A stretch of DNA of 64,000 bases from Lachnospiraceae bacterium (GCA_017619295.1 JAFZSQ010000036.1:1-64000), one strand, 5' to 3'. Counted from the first letter of the stretch, positions 29,725-39,016 are shown. Notes: generated by a model not told the origin, from the sequence alone. A program made the numbers and translations.

Positions 29725-30603
29725 ATGGAAATAAGGTACGGCAAAGAACCTTTGGATTTAAGATTATGTGCACTTAGAATGCTTCGCAAATGGTGGATAC
29801 TCCCGACCTGTATTCTGGCGGGAGCTGCCCTTTTTGCGGGCATTTATTATTTGACTCAGATAGCATTTACCCCTGCCACATATGTGACAGAGACTGAATA
29901 CTATGTGGAGTATAAGGATGCCATAACCTACGAGCAGCAGTATACCTTCTATAATCAGAACACCTGGGAGAGCCTGGCAAGGACGGATCTTTTTGTGGAC
30001 ACAATAAAGGAGAAAGCCTGGGAGGCCGGATGTGAACTTAGCACAGATGAAATTAATGAGGCCTTAAGAACAACACTTCTTACAGATGTAAGAGTGGTAC
30101 ATGCCACCGTGGTAACCGAAGAGGCTTTTAAGACCATGGCAATAACCAACGCTCTTCCTGAAGCCTTCAAGAGATTTGGTGAAGCTCAAAGAGAGATAGA
30201 TGAAATAAGAGTAATTACAAGTGCCGAAGAGGCAGTAAAGAAAGCTCTTGATAACAGAACCATTCCTGCAGCAATTTTAGGAGCGGTTGTAGCTTTCTTT
30301 ATAACATTATTTGTAATGTATATTTTCACCATCCTTGATAAATCCGTATATCTTCCCATAGAGCTTACAAGAAGATTTGGAATTCATGCTGCTAAGGGTG
30401 AGTCAGAAAAGGATGAAAGCGTATATTTTGATGAAGCGTCCGAGACTTTATATGTAAAAAGCGGAGATAAAAATACAACCGTTATTGAAAAGATGCTTTC
30501 AGACCTTAAAAATGAAAATAAAACTGTCAAAGAAATGGTTCTTTTTGACACAGATGAGAAACTCTACAAGGCTTACTATGCTACAGCCCTAAAGAGGAAA
30601 TAG
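29725..30603 (+). CDS. Wzz-like chain-length/capsule membrane protein
   Basis: This 292-residue protein has the Wzz (chain length determinant) layout. A short cytosolic N-terminus is followed by a first helix (about 24-46), an extracytoplasmic helical domain, a second helix (about 190-212) and a cytosolic tail of about 80 residues. The family's proline-rich region is weak. It abuts the initiating transferase directly. A partner BY-kinase is not encoded here; the cytosolic tail shows no Walker motif, so it is not itself a kinase. Confidence 0.7.
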   Translation: MEIRYGKEPLDLRLCALRMLRKWWILPTCILAGAALFAGIYYLTQIAFTPATYVTETEYYVEYKDAITYEQQYTFYNQNTWESLARTDLFVDTIKEKAWEAGCELSTDEINEALRTTLLTDVRVVHATVVTEEAFKTMAITNALPEAFKRFGEAQREIDEIRVITSAEEAVKKALDNRTIPAAILGAVVAFFITLFVMYIFTILDKSVYLPIELTRRFGIHAAKGESEKDESVYFDEASETLYVKSGDKNTTVIEKMLSDLKNENKTVKEMVLFDTDEKLYKAYYATALKRK

Positions 30604-30605
30604 AA

Positions 30606-31403
30606 ATGAAGATAGAAGTTCTGGTGGCGGCTCTTTTGAAGAATCCCGAAGAGCTGGCAGAAAAAATGAATATCAGAACCGATTGCTTAATCGTTAACCA
30701 GTGTGACAAGAACGGCATGGAAGAATTCAGCCGAAACGGTCACACTGTTCGTGTTTTATCAATGACTGACCGCGGGGTTGGAATAAGCCGAAACGCAGCC
30801 ATTGAAAATTCAAAGGGAGACATACTTCTTTTCTCGGATCAGGACATTGTCTATAACGATGACTATGAGTCTGTAATAGAGGAGGAGTTTAATCTCAATC
30901 CTAACGCAGACATGCTGGTATTTAATATAGGCATAGATGAATCCCGGAAAACCTTTGAAAACACCGACAGAAAAAGAGTGCATTTCTTTAACAGCGGACG
31001 ATATGGAGCCGTAAGTTTTGCAATAAAAAAAGAAGCATTAATTAAATCTGGAATTAAGTTTTCATTACTTTTCGGCGGAGGAGCAAAGTACTCTGCAGGA
31101 GAGGACAGCCTCTTTATTTTTGATCTTTTGAAGAAGGGATTAAAGATTTATAAGGCCATGGGATACCTTGGAAAAGAGGATTCATCCGAGTCCACATGGT
31201 TTAAAGGATATAACGAGAAATACTTTTTTGACAGAGGAGTGCTTTACGCTTTCCTTTACGGAATAATGGCGAAGCCCTTTGCAGTAAGATTTCTTAAAGC
31301 TCATTCAAATACTCTTCTCAGCGAAATGAGTTTTAATGAAGCATATAAAATAATGAAGTCCGGAATTAAGCAGGGAAGGACCGAGAAAGAGAGGGTTAGT
31401 TAA
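30606..31403 (+). CDS. Glycosyltransferase family 2 (GT-A) protein
   Basis: This 265-residue protein has a GT-A fold with a shortened N-terminus (KIEVLVAALLKNPEEL). Characteristic stretches are RGVGISRNAAIENSKGD and the metal site FSDQDIVYNDDY. The region FGGGAKYSAGEDSLF resembles acceptor-site loops of GT2 enzymes. It lies two bases after the Wzz-like gene and overlaps the polymerase gene by one base. It probably adds one sugar of the repeat unit. Confidence 0.8.
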   Translation: MKIEVLVAALLKNPEELAEKMNIRTDCLIVNQCDKNGMEEFSRNGHTVRVLSMTDRGVGISRNAAIENSKGDILLFSDQDIVYNDDYESVIEEEFNLNPNADMLVFNIGIDESRKTFENTDRKRVHFFNSGRYGAVSFAIKKEALIKSGIKFSLLFGGGAKYSAGEDSLFIFDLLKKGLKIYKAMGYLGKEDSSESTWFKGYNEKYFFDRGVLYAFLYGIMAKPFAVRFLKAHSNTLLSEMSFNEAYKIMKSGIKQGRTEKERVS

Positions 31404-32503
31404 TGGGTGTATATATTTCCTTAACAATAATCGTAACCGTTCTCGGATTCTTTGTAGCCACATCGGGAAGAATTGTTCTTTCGGGCGCAGATGGAGCGGC
31501 TTATGATTTTTCCAGACAGAAGGCTTTCAACCTTGGATTTGTATTTATGGTCTTCATTCTTTTGTTTGGAGTGAGTGCATGCAGAATTGCAGTTGGAAAT
31601 GACTACTGGGTATACAGGGATTACCTTTTAAAAATAGCTGCGGGAAGACATGTGGCCACCGAATTCGGTTTCAACTGGCTTGTAAAAGTGTGCCAGTTCC
31701 TGACAAAGAATAACGAGTGCTATTTATTGATTCTCGGAATCTTCTCATTTGCCACGGTTTATCTCTTTGTAAAGTCAATGTATGAGCAGAGCATGTGGTT
31801 TGGCATCTCTGTTTATTTGCTTTGTACCGGAAGCTATTACTTTTTAAGCCTTAACACCGTAAGATATTATTTCGCTTTGGCTATTGCTCTTTATGTAATG
31901 AAGTATGTAATACGAGGAGAGTGGTTAAGGTTTATTATTCCTGTACTTATCGGAGCGTGCTTCCACAAGTCCATACTTGTGATACTGATTCTTTACCCTC
32001 TGGCAAGACTGAAACTTAACAAATGGGCAATAGGAGGGCTTCTTGCTTTAAGCGCCAGCCTCATATTCTTTAAGGATTTCTACCGTTTTATTATTTTCAA
32101 AGTTTATCCTTACTATGAGAATTCCATGTTTGACGACGGAAGCGTTTCAATAGTAAATATCTTAAAGTGTGCGGCCATTATAGTTTTTAGTTTCCTATAT
32201 TATAAAAAGGCAATTAAGGATGATGACGCCAACAGATTTTATTTAAATCTCCAAATCGGCGCCTTGATTCTTTATTGTTTCGGTTCATTTATTCCCGAGG
32301 TTTCAAGAATCGGATACTACCTTAATACTTCCATGATTTTCTTAATCCCGGGAGTTCTTCAAAAAATAGAAAACAAGAAAATGAAATGGTTCTTTACCAT
32401 AGCAATTATGGTTGCCTTTGCGGGATACTTCGCGTTCTTCCTTAAAGGTGCCGACAGCGTCGACATAAGAATCATTCCTTATAGAAACTGGATTTTTAAT
32501 TAG
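31403..32503 (+). CDS. EpsG/Wzy-like polysaccharide polymerase
   Basis: This 366-residue protein has about ten membrane helices and matches the EpsG family of polymerases. Short motifs typical of the family are present: GNDYWVYRDYL after the second helix, EFGFNWLVKVCQFLT, and SLNTVRYYFALAIALY with FHKSILV. It is likely to link exported repeat units outside the membrane. The start overlaps the preceding stop (TAATG). No Wzx flippase gene is visible in this window. Confidence 0.8.
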   Translation: MGVYISLTIIVTVLGFFVATSGRIVLSGADGAAYDFSRQKAFNLGFVFMVFILLFGVSACRIAVGNDYWVYRDYLLKIAAGRHVATEFGFNWLVKVCQFLTKNNECYLLILGIFSFATVYLFVKSMYEQSMWFGISVYLLCTGSYYFLSLNTVRYYFALAIALYVMKYVIRGEWLRFIIPVLIGACFHKSILVILILYPLARLKLNKWAIGGLLALSASLIFFKDFYRFIIFKVYPYYENSMFDDGSVSIVNILKCAAIIVFSFLYYKKAIKDDDANRFYLNLQIGALILYCFGSFIPEVSRIGYYLNTSMIFLIPGVLQKIENKKMKWFFTIAIMVAFAGYFAFFLKGADSVDIRIIPYRNWIFN

Positions 32504-32510
32504 GAGCAAC

Positions 32511-33092
32511 ATGAGCAGTTTATTTGAGAAAACACTTAACACACGAGTTGTAATTCCGGGAAGCTATCGCTACATAAGGAGCGAATTCCCGGAGTTTCTT
32601 ACGGATAAGGATGTGGCCTGGCTTAGGGAAAACAATGTCACCACAGTGGTGGATTTAAGAGATCCGGAATCCTGCGAGAAAAAAGTCTGCAGGCTTGAGA
32701 ATGAGGAAGGCTTTGACTACCATCACATGCCTGTAACTGTCGGAATGCAGGTTCCTCCCACTCCCGATGATGTCCCCATCGCATACTCCATGATGGTGGA
32801 TGATAAGTTAATGAAGATAATAGAGTTTATCGAGAACGCACCAACGGGGGTACTGTATTTTTGCAATGCAGGAAAGGACCGAACGGGCGTGGTTTCGGCA
32901 ATGCTTCTTAAGAGAGCAGGGTTCGATCGAGAATATATTGTTGACAATTATGTTCTTTCTGCAGATAATCTTAGGGAAAAGTTAGTTGCTTTTGTGGCTG
33001 ACCACGAAGGGCTTGATATCAATGTGGTTATTCCCAAAAGAATGTATATGGAACGTTTTCTTGATTTCGTGGAATCAAAAAGCAGACAGTAA
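32511..33092 (+). CDS. Tyrosine-type protein phosphatase (dual-specificity fold)
   Basis: This 193-residue protein has the phosphatase loop CNAGKDRTG, with catalytic Cys and Arg, preceded by [10 protein letters not shown] and the general-acid region. The residue before the Cys is Phe ([11 protein letters not shown]), where most relatives have His. It resembles the LipA/PtpB-like tyrosine and phosphoinositide phosphatases. Placement after the EPS genes suggests it resets tyrosine phosphorylation that controls export. A typical ribosome site (AGGAG) precedes the ATG. Confidence 0.85.
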   Translation: MSSLFEKTLNTRVVIPGSYRYIRSEFPEFLTDKDVAWLRENNVTTVVDLRDPESCEKKVCRLENEEGFDYHHMPVTVGMQVPPTPDDVPIAYSMMVDDKLMKIIEFIENAPTGVLYFCNAGKDRTGVVSAMLLKRAGFDREYIVDNYVLSADNLREKLVAFVADHEGLDINVVIPKRMYMERFLDFVESKSRQ

Positions 33093-33103
33093 TCGGAGGA
33101 AGC

Positions 33104-33688
33104 ATGAATTTTTTAGAGGAAAGAATACTTAAAGACGGCGTTGTAAAGGAAGGGAATGTCTTAAAGGTTGACAGTTTCTTAAACCATCAGCTTGATGTGG
33201 AGCTCTTTGACAAGATGGGTGAGGAGTTCGCAAGACGTTTTGAAGGTAAGGAGATTAACAAGATTCTTACAATTGAGGCATCCGGTATCGGAATCGCCGT
33301 TGCGGTAGCAAGACATTTCAACAACTGTCCTGTTGTTTTTGCCAAGAAAACAAGAAGCATCAACCTTGACGGCGATATGTACATGGCTGAGGTTGAGTCC
33401 TTTACTCATAAGAACATTAACAATGTAATTGTCTCAAAGAAGTTCCTTTCTTCCGATGACAAGCTTCTTATCATAGACGATTTCCTTGCAAACGGATGCG
33501 CCCTTCAGGGACTTATCCAGATAGCAATGGAAGCGGGAGCTGAGGTTGAGGGTATCGGTATTGCCATCGAGAAGGGTTTCCAGGTAGGCGGAAGAACCAT
33601 CAGAAACCTGGGATATCAGCTTGAATCCCTTGCAATTATCGACGGAATGGACGCTACGACGGGAACTGTGACCTTTAGACCCCAATAA
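33104..33688 (+). CDS. xpt: Xanthine phosphoribosyltransferase
   Basis: This purine salvage enzyme makes XMP from xanthine and PRPP. The 194-residue length is exact for the family. The PRPP loop is [13 protein letters not shown], and [14 protein letters not shown] forms the C-terminal part. The gene follows the phosphatase by 11 bases and so is probably read from the EPS transcript. A guanine riboswitch lies downstream, not upstream, of xpt here, unlike the Bacillus arrangement. Confidence 0.92.
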   Translation: MNFLEERILKDGVVKEGNVLKVDSFLNHQLDVELFDKMGEEFARRFEGKEINKILTIEASGIGIAVAVARHFNNCPVVFAKKTRSINLDGDMYMAEVESFTHKNINNVIVSKKFLSSDDKLLIIDDFLANGCALQGLIQIAMEAGAEVEGIGIAIEKGFQVGGRTIRNLGYQLESLAIIDGMDATTGTVTFRPQ

Positions 33689-33705
33689 TTCATCATTTTG
33701 CACTA

Positions 33706-33734
33706 TTGTTTTTGGCTGTGTAATTTGATATTCT
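33706..33734 (+). promoter_or_regulatory. Candidate promoter for the riboswitch leader
   Basis: TTGTTT (33706-33711) and TATTCT (33729-33734) are 17 bases apart, and TGA precedes the -10 box (extended -10). It lies 46 bases upstream of the riboswitch P1 stem. Confidence 0.45.
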
Positions 33735-33780
33735 TGATTCGTAAGAAATCCTTCAGGGACGAACACAACACAATACAGTC

Positions 33781-33850
33781 TTTCGATATATCTCAAATGA
33801 TACGGATTTGAAGTTTCTACCCGGCACCGTAAATGACCGGACTATCGGAA
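33781..33850 (+). ncRNA. Guanine-class purine riboswitch aptamer
   Basis: The core consensus is present: TATA after P1, GATACGG, GTTTCTACC, CCGTAAA and GACTAT. P1 is formed by 33781-33788 with 33843-33850 (8 pairs, one G-U). The specificity base in GACTAT is C, which predicts guanine or hypoxanthine rather than adenine. It lies upstream of a BMP-type nucleoside importer, not upstream of xpt. Ligand binding should favour the downstream terminator. Confidence 0.93.
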
Positions 33851-33893
33851 TGGCAGTTATCTCTTTTGGAGTTAACGCCTGCTTTTGCTTTCA

Positions 33894-33939
33894 TGCATTG
33901 ATCCGATTGAAACTTTAAGACGGTTCAGTGCATTTTTTT
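33894..33939 (+). terminator. Riboswitch expression platform (conditional terminator)
   Basis: TGCATTGATCCG (33894-33905) pairs with CGGTTCAGTGCA (33921-33932), followed by seven T residues. The alternative fold pairs the P1 3' strand ATCGGAATG (33844-33852) with CATT (33896-33899) and CCGAT (33903-33907), which would break the terminator. This predicts an OFF switch when guanine is abundant. Confidence 0.85.
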
Positions 33940-34008
33940 ATTTCAGCAATCTCTTCCCATAAGGGATCAGATAAATAACATCCAATAATATATAAGAGGA
34001 GAAAAATA

Positions 34009-35277
34009 ATGAAAAAGTTAACAGCATTGTTACTTGCAGCAACCATGGTATTTTCTCTTTGTGCGTGTGGAGCAGACAACACTGCTACAGCAAACACCAC
34101 AACTGAGACAGCAGAGACAACTGAGACTGCTGAGACAAGCGAAGCTACAGCTGATACAGCTGCTGCAGAGACCAAAGTTGGATTCATCTTCCTTCACGAC
34201 GAGAACTCAACTTACGACTTAAACTTCATCAACGCAGCTAAGGAAGCTTGCGACAACCTTGGAGTTACCCCTATTTTCAAGACAAACATTCCCGAAGGTC
34301 AGGAGTGTCAGGATGCAGCATGTGAGCTTGCTGATGCAGGCTGCGTAGCAGTATTCGCAGACTCTTTCGGTCACGAGGATTACATGATAGAGGCAGCTAA
34401 GGAATTCCCTGAAGTACAGTTCTGCCACGCTACAGGTACTAAGGCTCACACAGAAGGCCTTTCAAACTATCACAACGCTTTCGCATCAATCTACGAAGGT
34501 CGTTACCTTGCAGGTATCGCTGCAGGCATGAAGCTCAACGAGATGATCGCTAACGGCGAGATCACAGAGGATCAGGCTAAGATCGGTTACGTAGGTGCGT
34601 TCACATACGCAGAGGTTATTTCAGGTTATACATCATTCTTCCTTGGCGCAAGAAGCGTTTGCCCTACAGCTACAATGGAAGTTACATTCACAGGTTCATG
34701 GTACGATGAGACAGCAGAGAAGGAAGGCGCTAACAACCTTATCTCTGACGGATGCGTACTTATTTCTCAGCACGCAGATTCAATGGGTGCTCCCACAGCT
34801 TGTGAGACAGCAGGTGTTCCCGATGTTTCTTACAACGGTTCAACAGCAGCTGCTTGCCCTAACACATACATCGTTTCATCCAGAATCAACTGGGCTCCTT
34901 ACTTCGAGTTCGCTATCAAGAGCGCTATGGAAGGTACAGAGATTCCCGCTGACTGGACAGGAACAATCGCTACAGATTCCGTTCTTCTTACAGAGCTTGG
35001 AACAGCTGCAGCAGAAGGAACACAGGAAGCAATCGATGCAGCTAAGGCTGACATGATTGCCGGTAAGCTTCACGTTTACGATGTAACAACCTTCACAGTA
35101 GGTGGTGCACAGCTTGATTCTTACATGGCTGACGTTGATACAGATGCTAACTACGAAGGCGACCACGAAGTTATCGTTGATGGTTACTTCGCAGAGTCAG
35201 GTGACGGATTCCGTTCCGCTCCTTACTTCGATGTTCAGATCGACGGCATCACACTTCTTAACACAAACTTCGGCTAA
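34009..35277 (+). CDS. BMP family ABC transporter substrate-binding lipoprotein (nucleoside)
   Basis: This is the extracytoplasmic binding protein of a nucleoside importer, of the PnrA/BmpA family. The signal peptide ends in a lipobox (FSLCAC), and a low-complexity Thr/Glu/Ala linker follows. The body shows KVGFIFLHDENSTYDLNFI and FADSFGHEDYM. The 422-residue length is on the long side. The upstream guanine riboswitch supports a purine nucleoside or base as cargo. It is followed by a hairpin and then the ATPase and permease genes. Confidence 0.93.
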   Translation: MKKLTALLLAATMVFSLCACGADNTATANTTTETAETTETAETSEATADTAAAETKVGFIFLHDENSTYDLNFINAAKEACDNLGVTPIFKTNIPEGQECQDAACELADAGCVAVFADSFGHEDYMIEAAKEFPEVQFCHATGTKAHTEGLSNYHNAFASIYEGRYLAGIAAGMKLNEMIANGEITEDQAKIGYVGAFTYAEVISGYTSFFLGARSVCPTATMEVTFTGSWYDETAEKEGANNLISDGCVLISQHADSMGAPTACETAGVPDVSYNGSTAAACPNTYIVSSRINWAPYFEFAIKSAMEGTEIPADWTGTIATDSVLLTELGTAAAEGTQEAIDAAKADMIAGKLHVYDVTTFTVGGAQLDSYMADVDTDANYEGDHEVIVDGYFAESGDGFRSAPYFDVQIDGITLLNTNFG

Positions 35278-35313
35278 TAAGTCAGAATTGTGATAGAATT
35301 AGAATAGTTGCAG

Positions 35314-35339
35314 GGGCGGTGCGAATCCTCGCGCCGCCC
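35314..35339 (+). terminator. Intercistronic hairpin in the importer operon
   Basis: GGGCGGTGCG (35314-35323) pairs with CGCGCCGCCC (35330-35339) across AATCCT, with one G-U pair. Only a weak T-run follows, so it is better seen as a partial terminator or mRNA-end stabiliser. It would keep the binding protein more abundant than the membrane parts. Confidence 0.7.
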
Positions 35340-35391
35340 AATTTGTGTCTAATAAGGTATTTGCTTTTATTGGTTGAAAAGGAGATTTAAG

Positions 35392-36927
35392 GTGGAAAAC
35401 AAAGTCGTAACGGTATCCATGAAGAATATTACCAAACGCTTTGGAGAAATCATTGCCAACGACAGTGTGAATCTTGATATTTACAAGGGGGAGATTCTCG
35501 CACTGCTTGGTGAGAACGGAAGCGGTAAGACTACGCTCATGAACATGCTCTCCGGAATTTACTATCCGGATGAGGGACAGATTTTTATTAATAATGAGGA
35601 AAAAGTAATTGCATCTCCCAGAGACGCTTTCGAGCTGGGAATCGGAATGGTTCATCAGCACTTTAAGCTGGTTGATGTTTTGACGGCTACGGAGAATATC
35701 GTTCTCGGCCTTGACGGAAAGCTTGATCTTAAAAAGGCTTCAGCCAAGATTCGCGAGATTTGCCGTAAATATGGTTTTGATGTAGACCCCGATCAGAAGG
35801 TCTATGATATGTCCGTTTCTGAGAAGCAGACGGTTGAAATCGTCAAGGTTCTCTACAGAGGCGCAGACATCTTAATCCTGGATGAGCCCACAGCGGTTCT
35901 TACACCCCAGGAAACAGACAGACTTTTCGCAATCTTAAGAAACATGAAGGAGGACGGAAAGTCCATTATCATAATCACTCACAAGATGCACGAGGTTCTG
36001 TCAATCTCAGACAGAGTTGCAGTCCTTAGAAAAGGAACCTATGTGGGTGACTTAAGGACGAAAGAAACAACCGCACAGGAAATGACCGAGATGATGGTTG
36101 GACATGCGGTTGAGTTAAATATAGAAAGACCGGATCCCGTAGATCCCAAGCCTAGAATTGAGGTTAAGAATCTTACGGTAAGAAACGAGGAAGGAATCCT
36201 TAAGCTTGAGGATGTTTCCTTTACCGCAAATTCAGGAGAGATTCTTGGAATCGCAGGAATTTCCGGATGCGGACAAAAGGAACTTCTTGAGGCAATCGCA
36301 GGTCTTCAGCCTGCAGAGAGCGGTTCTGTCTGCTACATAGAGGACGACGGAAGCAAGGACGAACTTCTTAAGAAGGACCCCAGACAGATTCAGGAAATGG
36401 GCGTTACACTTTCCTTTGTTCCCGAGGACAGACTTGGAATGGGCCTTGTTGGAAACATGGATATGTCAGACAACATGATGCTTCGTTCCTTCAGAAAAGG
36501 ACCCACGCCCTTCACCGACAGAAAATCTCCCAGAAAGCTTGCCAAGAAGGTAGTTAAGGATCTGGATGTGGTTACACCCGGAATCAGCACTCCCGTAAGA
36601 AGACTTTCCGGAGGTAACGTTCAGAAGGTTCTTGTAGGAAGAGAAATCGCATCTGCACCCAAGGTTCTTCTTACAGCCTATGCGGTAAGAGGACTTGATA
36701 TCAATTCTTCCTATACAATATATGATTTGATTAATCGCCAGAAGAAAGCCGGCGTTGCGGTTATCTATGTTGGCGAGGATCTGGATGTTTTACTTGAGAT
36801 ATCCGACAGAATTTTGGTTATGTGCGGCGGAAAGGTCAGCGGAATAATTGACGGACGCACCGCCACAAAGAATAAAGTAGGTATGATGATGACAAGAATA
36901 GGAGGAGAGGGATTCGATGAACAGTAA
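35392..36927 (+). CDS. Nucleoside ABC transporter ATP-binding protein (two NBDs)
   Basis: This protein energises the importer and carries two ATPase domains in one chain, as in sugar and nucleoside importers of this class. NBD1 has GENGSGKTT and ILDEPTAVLTP. NBD2 has the family's degenerate GISGCGQKELLE, then RRLSGGNVQKVLVGREI. I prefer the GTG at 35392, because GGAG (35381-35384) lies seven bases upstream; a TTG at 35374 would sit on the ribosome site itself. Its stop overlaps the permease start by 11 bases. NBD2's Walker B region reads LLTAYAVRGLD instead of the usual QPTRGLD. Confidence 0.93.
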   Translation: MENKVVTVSMKNITKRFGEIIANDSVNLDIYKGEILALLGENGSGKTTLMNMLSGIYYPDEGQIFINNEEKVIASPRDAFELGIGMVHQHFKLVDVLTATENIVLGLDGKLDLKKASAKIREICRKYGFDVDPDQKVYDMSVSEKQTVEIVKVLYRGADILILDEPTAVLTPQETDRLFAILRNMKEDGKSIIIITHKMHEVLSISDRVAVLRKGTYVGDLRTKETTAQEMTEMMVGHAVELNIERPDPVDPKPRIEVKNLTVRNEEGILKLEDVSFTANSGEILGIAGISGCGQKELLEAIAGLQPAESGSVCYIEDDGSKDELLKKDPRQIQEMGVTLSFVPEDRLGMGLVGNMDMSDNMMLRSFRKGPTPFTDRKSPRKLAKKVVKDLDVVTPGISTPVRRLSGGNVQKVLVGREIASAPKVLLTAYAVRGLDINSSYTIYDLINRQKKAGVAVIYVGEDLDVLLEISDRILVMCGGKVSGIIDGRTATKNKVGMMMTRIGGEGFDEQ

Positions 36928-38020
36928 GAAAAAAGAACCGCTTCTTCATATTGTCAAACGTGGTGATGTCAAATGGTATGTAGCCTGGGCAATCAGACTT
37001 GCAGCCATTGTCCTCGCCCTTATCGTAAGCGGAATTTTGACAACGGCCCTTACAGGATTAAATCCTTTGGACGTTTACAAAACAATAGTTACAGGTGCCT
37101 TCGGTACCGCCAGAAAATCCTGGATAACGGTTCAGGACATCAGCATTTTGCTTATTATCTCACTGGCTGTAACCCCTGCATTCAGAATGAGATTCTGGAA
37201 CGTAGGAGGTGAGGGACAGGTTCTTGCCGGAGCCCTTGCGGCAGCAGCCTGCATGATCTGCCTTGGAGAGAAGCTTCCCAATGCTGCAGTAATTGTCTGC
37301 ATGGTAATTTCAAGTATCCTTGCCGGCGGACTTTGGGGATTCGTTCCAGCTTTCTTTAAGGCAAAATGGAACACAAATGAAACCCTCTGCACTCTGATGA
37401 TGAACTACATTGCAACCCAGCTGGTAGCCTACTACACAATCCTCTGGGAGGTTCCCAAGGGTTCAGGAAAGATTGGTATCATCAATCAGAACACCAACAT
37501 CGGATGGCTTCCCGAGATTGGAAACAAATATCTTCTTTGCATAATAATCGCCGTTGTTTCAACGGTTCTCATGTATATCTACCTTAACTACTCAAAGCAC
37601 GGCTACGAGATTTCCGTTGTGGGTGAGAGTGAGCATACAGCAAGATATGTAGGCATCAAGGTAGAGAAAGTAATTGTAAGAACCATGATTCTTTCCGGTG
37701 CGGTTTGCGGACTTGCGGGACTTTTACTTGTAGGAAGCATCAACCACACGGTAACAACCACCATCGCAGGCGGACAGGGCTTCACGGCGGTAATGGTTTC
37801 CTGGCTGGCAAAGTTCAATCCCCTTGGAATGATTCTTACAAGCCTTTTGATCGTATTCCTTGGAAGAGGTGCGGGAGAGATTTCAACAGCATTCAGTTTG
37901 AACCACTCCTTCTCGGATATCTTAACAGGTATCATTCTCTTCTTCGTAATCGGATGTGAATTCTTCATTACTTATAAAGTAAACTTTCGTAAGAAAGCTA
38001 CAGGAAAGGAGGCAAAATAA
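36917..38020 (+). CDS. Nucleoside ABC transporter permease 1
   Basis: This 367-residue integral membrane subunit of the BMP-type importer has about ten helices. The family motif GGEGQVLAGALAAAA lies after the third helix, and MMNYIATQLVAYY in the middle. The start overlaps the ATPase gene by 11 bases, with GGAGG upstream. The stop lies immediately before the next permease. Confidence 0.93.
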   Translation: MNSKKKEPLLHIVKRGDVKWYVAWAIRLAAIVLALIVSGILTTALTGLNPLDVYKTIVTGAFGTARKSWITVQDISILLIISLAVTPAFRMRFWNVGGEGQVLAGALAAAACMICLGEKLPNAAVIVCMVISSILAGGLWGFVPAFFKAKWNTNETLCTLMMNYIATQLVAYYTILWEVPKGSGKIGIINQNTNIGWLPEIGNKYLLCIIIAVVSTVLMYIYLNYSKHGYEISVVGESEHTARYVGIKVEKVIVRTMILSGAVCGLAGLLLVGSINHTVTTTIAGGQGFTAVMVSWLAKFNPLGMILTSLLIVFLGRGAGEISTAFSLNHSFSDILTGIILFFVIGCEFFITYKVNFRKKATGKEAK

Positions 38021-39007
38021 ATGATTGATTTGGTATCCTTCATACCCAGAGCAGTTGTACAGGGTATTCCTCTTTTGTACGGAAGTACAGGCGAAACACT
38101 GACAGAGAAGGCAGGCAACCTTAACCTCGGTATCCCCGGCGTTATGTACGTTGGCGCCATAAGCGGCGTTATCGGTTCATTCTTCTATGAGCAGTCAGGC
38201 GAAATCAACGGTTTCCTTGCCATAGCGATTCCCCTTCTTTGCTCACTTGCAGGCTCCCTCATTATGGGACTCATTTATTGCTTCCTGACCGTTACACTTA
38301 GGGCAAATCAGAACGTTACCGGTCTTGCCATGACTACCTTCGGTATCGGATTCGGTAACTTCTTTGGCGGCTCCCTTATTAAGCTTGCCGGAAGTGATGT
38401 TCCTTCCATCGCCCTTTCCAAAACCAGCGCATATTTTTCACATGCACTGCCCTTTGCAGATAAATTAGGATGGTTTGGCAAAATCTTCTTGTCCTACGGA
38501 TTCCTCGCATATGCCTCAATCGCCATCGCTCTGGTTACATCAAGAATCATCAGACATACCAGAGTAGGCCTTCACTTAAGAGCTGTGGGAGAGAGCCCCA
38601 CAACTGCAGATGCAGCAGGTATCAACGTTACGAGATATAAGTATTTTGCAACCTGTATAGGATGTATGATTGCAGGCCTTGGCGGTCTTTACTACGTAAT
38701 GGACTACGCTTGCGGCGTATGGTCCAACGATGCATTCGGTGACAGAGGCTGGCTTGCAATAGCACTTGTTATTTTTACAATATGGAGACCCAGCATCGGT
38801 ATTTTTGCTTCCATATTATTCGGCGGATTATATATTCTTTATCTGTTCATTCCCACAGGAATGGACCATATGGAAATTAAGGAATTATATAAGATGATTC
38901 CTTACGTGGTAACACTGGTGGTTCTGGTAATTACTTCAATCAGAAGTAAGAGAGAGAATCAGCCCCCTGCTTCCCTCGGACTTGCGTACTTCAGAGAAGA
39001 ACGATAA
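38021..39007 (+). CDS. Nucleoside ABC transporter permease 2
   Basis: This 328-residue second permease pairs with the preceding one. It shows the family motifs SGETLTEKAGNLNLGIPG (here STGETLTEKAGNLNLG) and ENQNVTGLAMTTFG-type (RANQNVTGLAMTTFGIGFG). Its ATG begins on the base after the previous stop, with AAAGGAGG upstream. It closes the four-gene importer. Confidence 0.93.
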   Translation: MIDLVSFIPRAVVQGIPLLYGSTGETLTEKAGNLNLGIPGVMYVGAISGVIGSFFYEQSGEINGFLAIAIPLLCSLAGSLIMGLIYCFLTVTLRANQNVTGLAMTTFGIGFGNFFGGSLIKLAGSDVPSIALSKTSAYFSHALPFADKLGWFGKIFLSYGFLAYASIAIALVTSRIIRHTRVGLHLRAVGESPTTADAAGINVTRYKYFATCIGCMIAGLGGLYYVMDYACGVWSNDAFGDRGWLAIALVIFTIWRPSIGIFASILFGGLYILYLFIPTGMDHMEIKELYKMIPYVVTLVVLVITSIRSKRENQPPASLGLAYFREER

Positions 39008-39016
39008 AATACTCAT

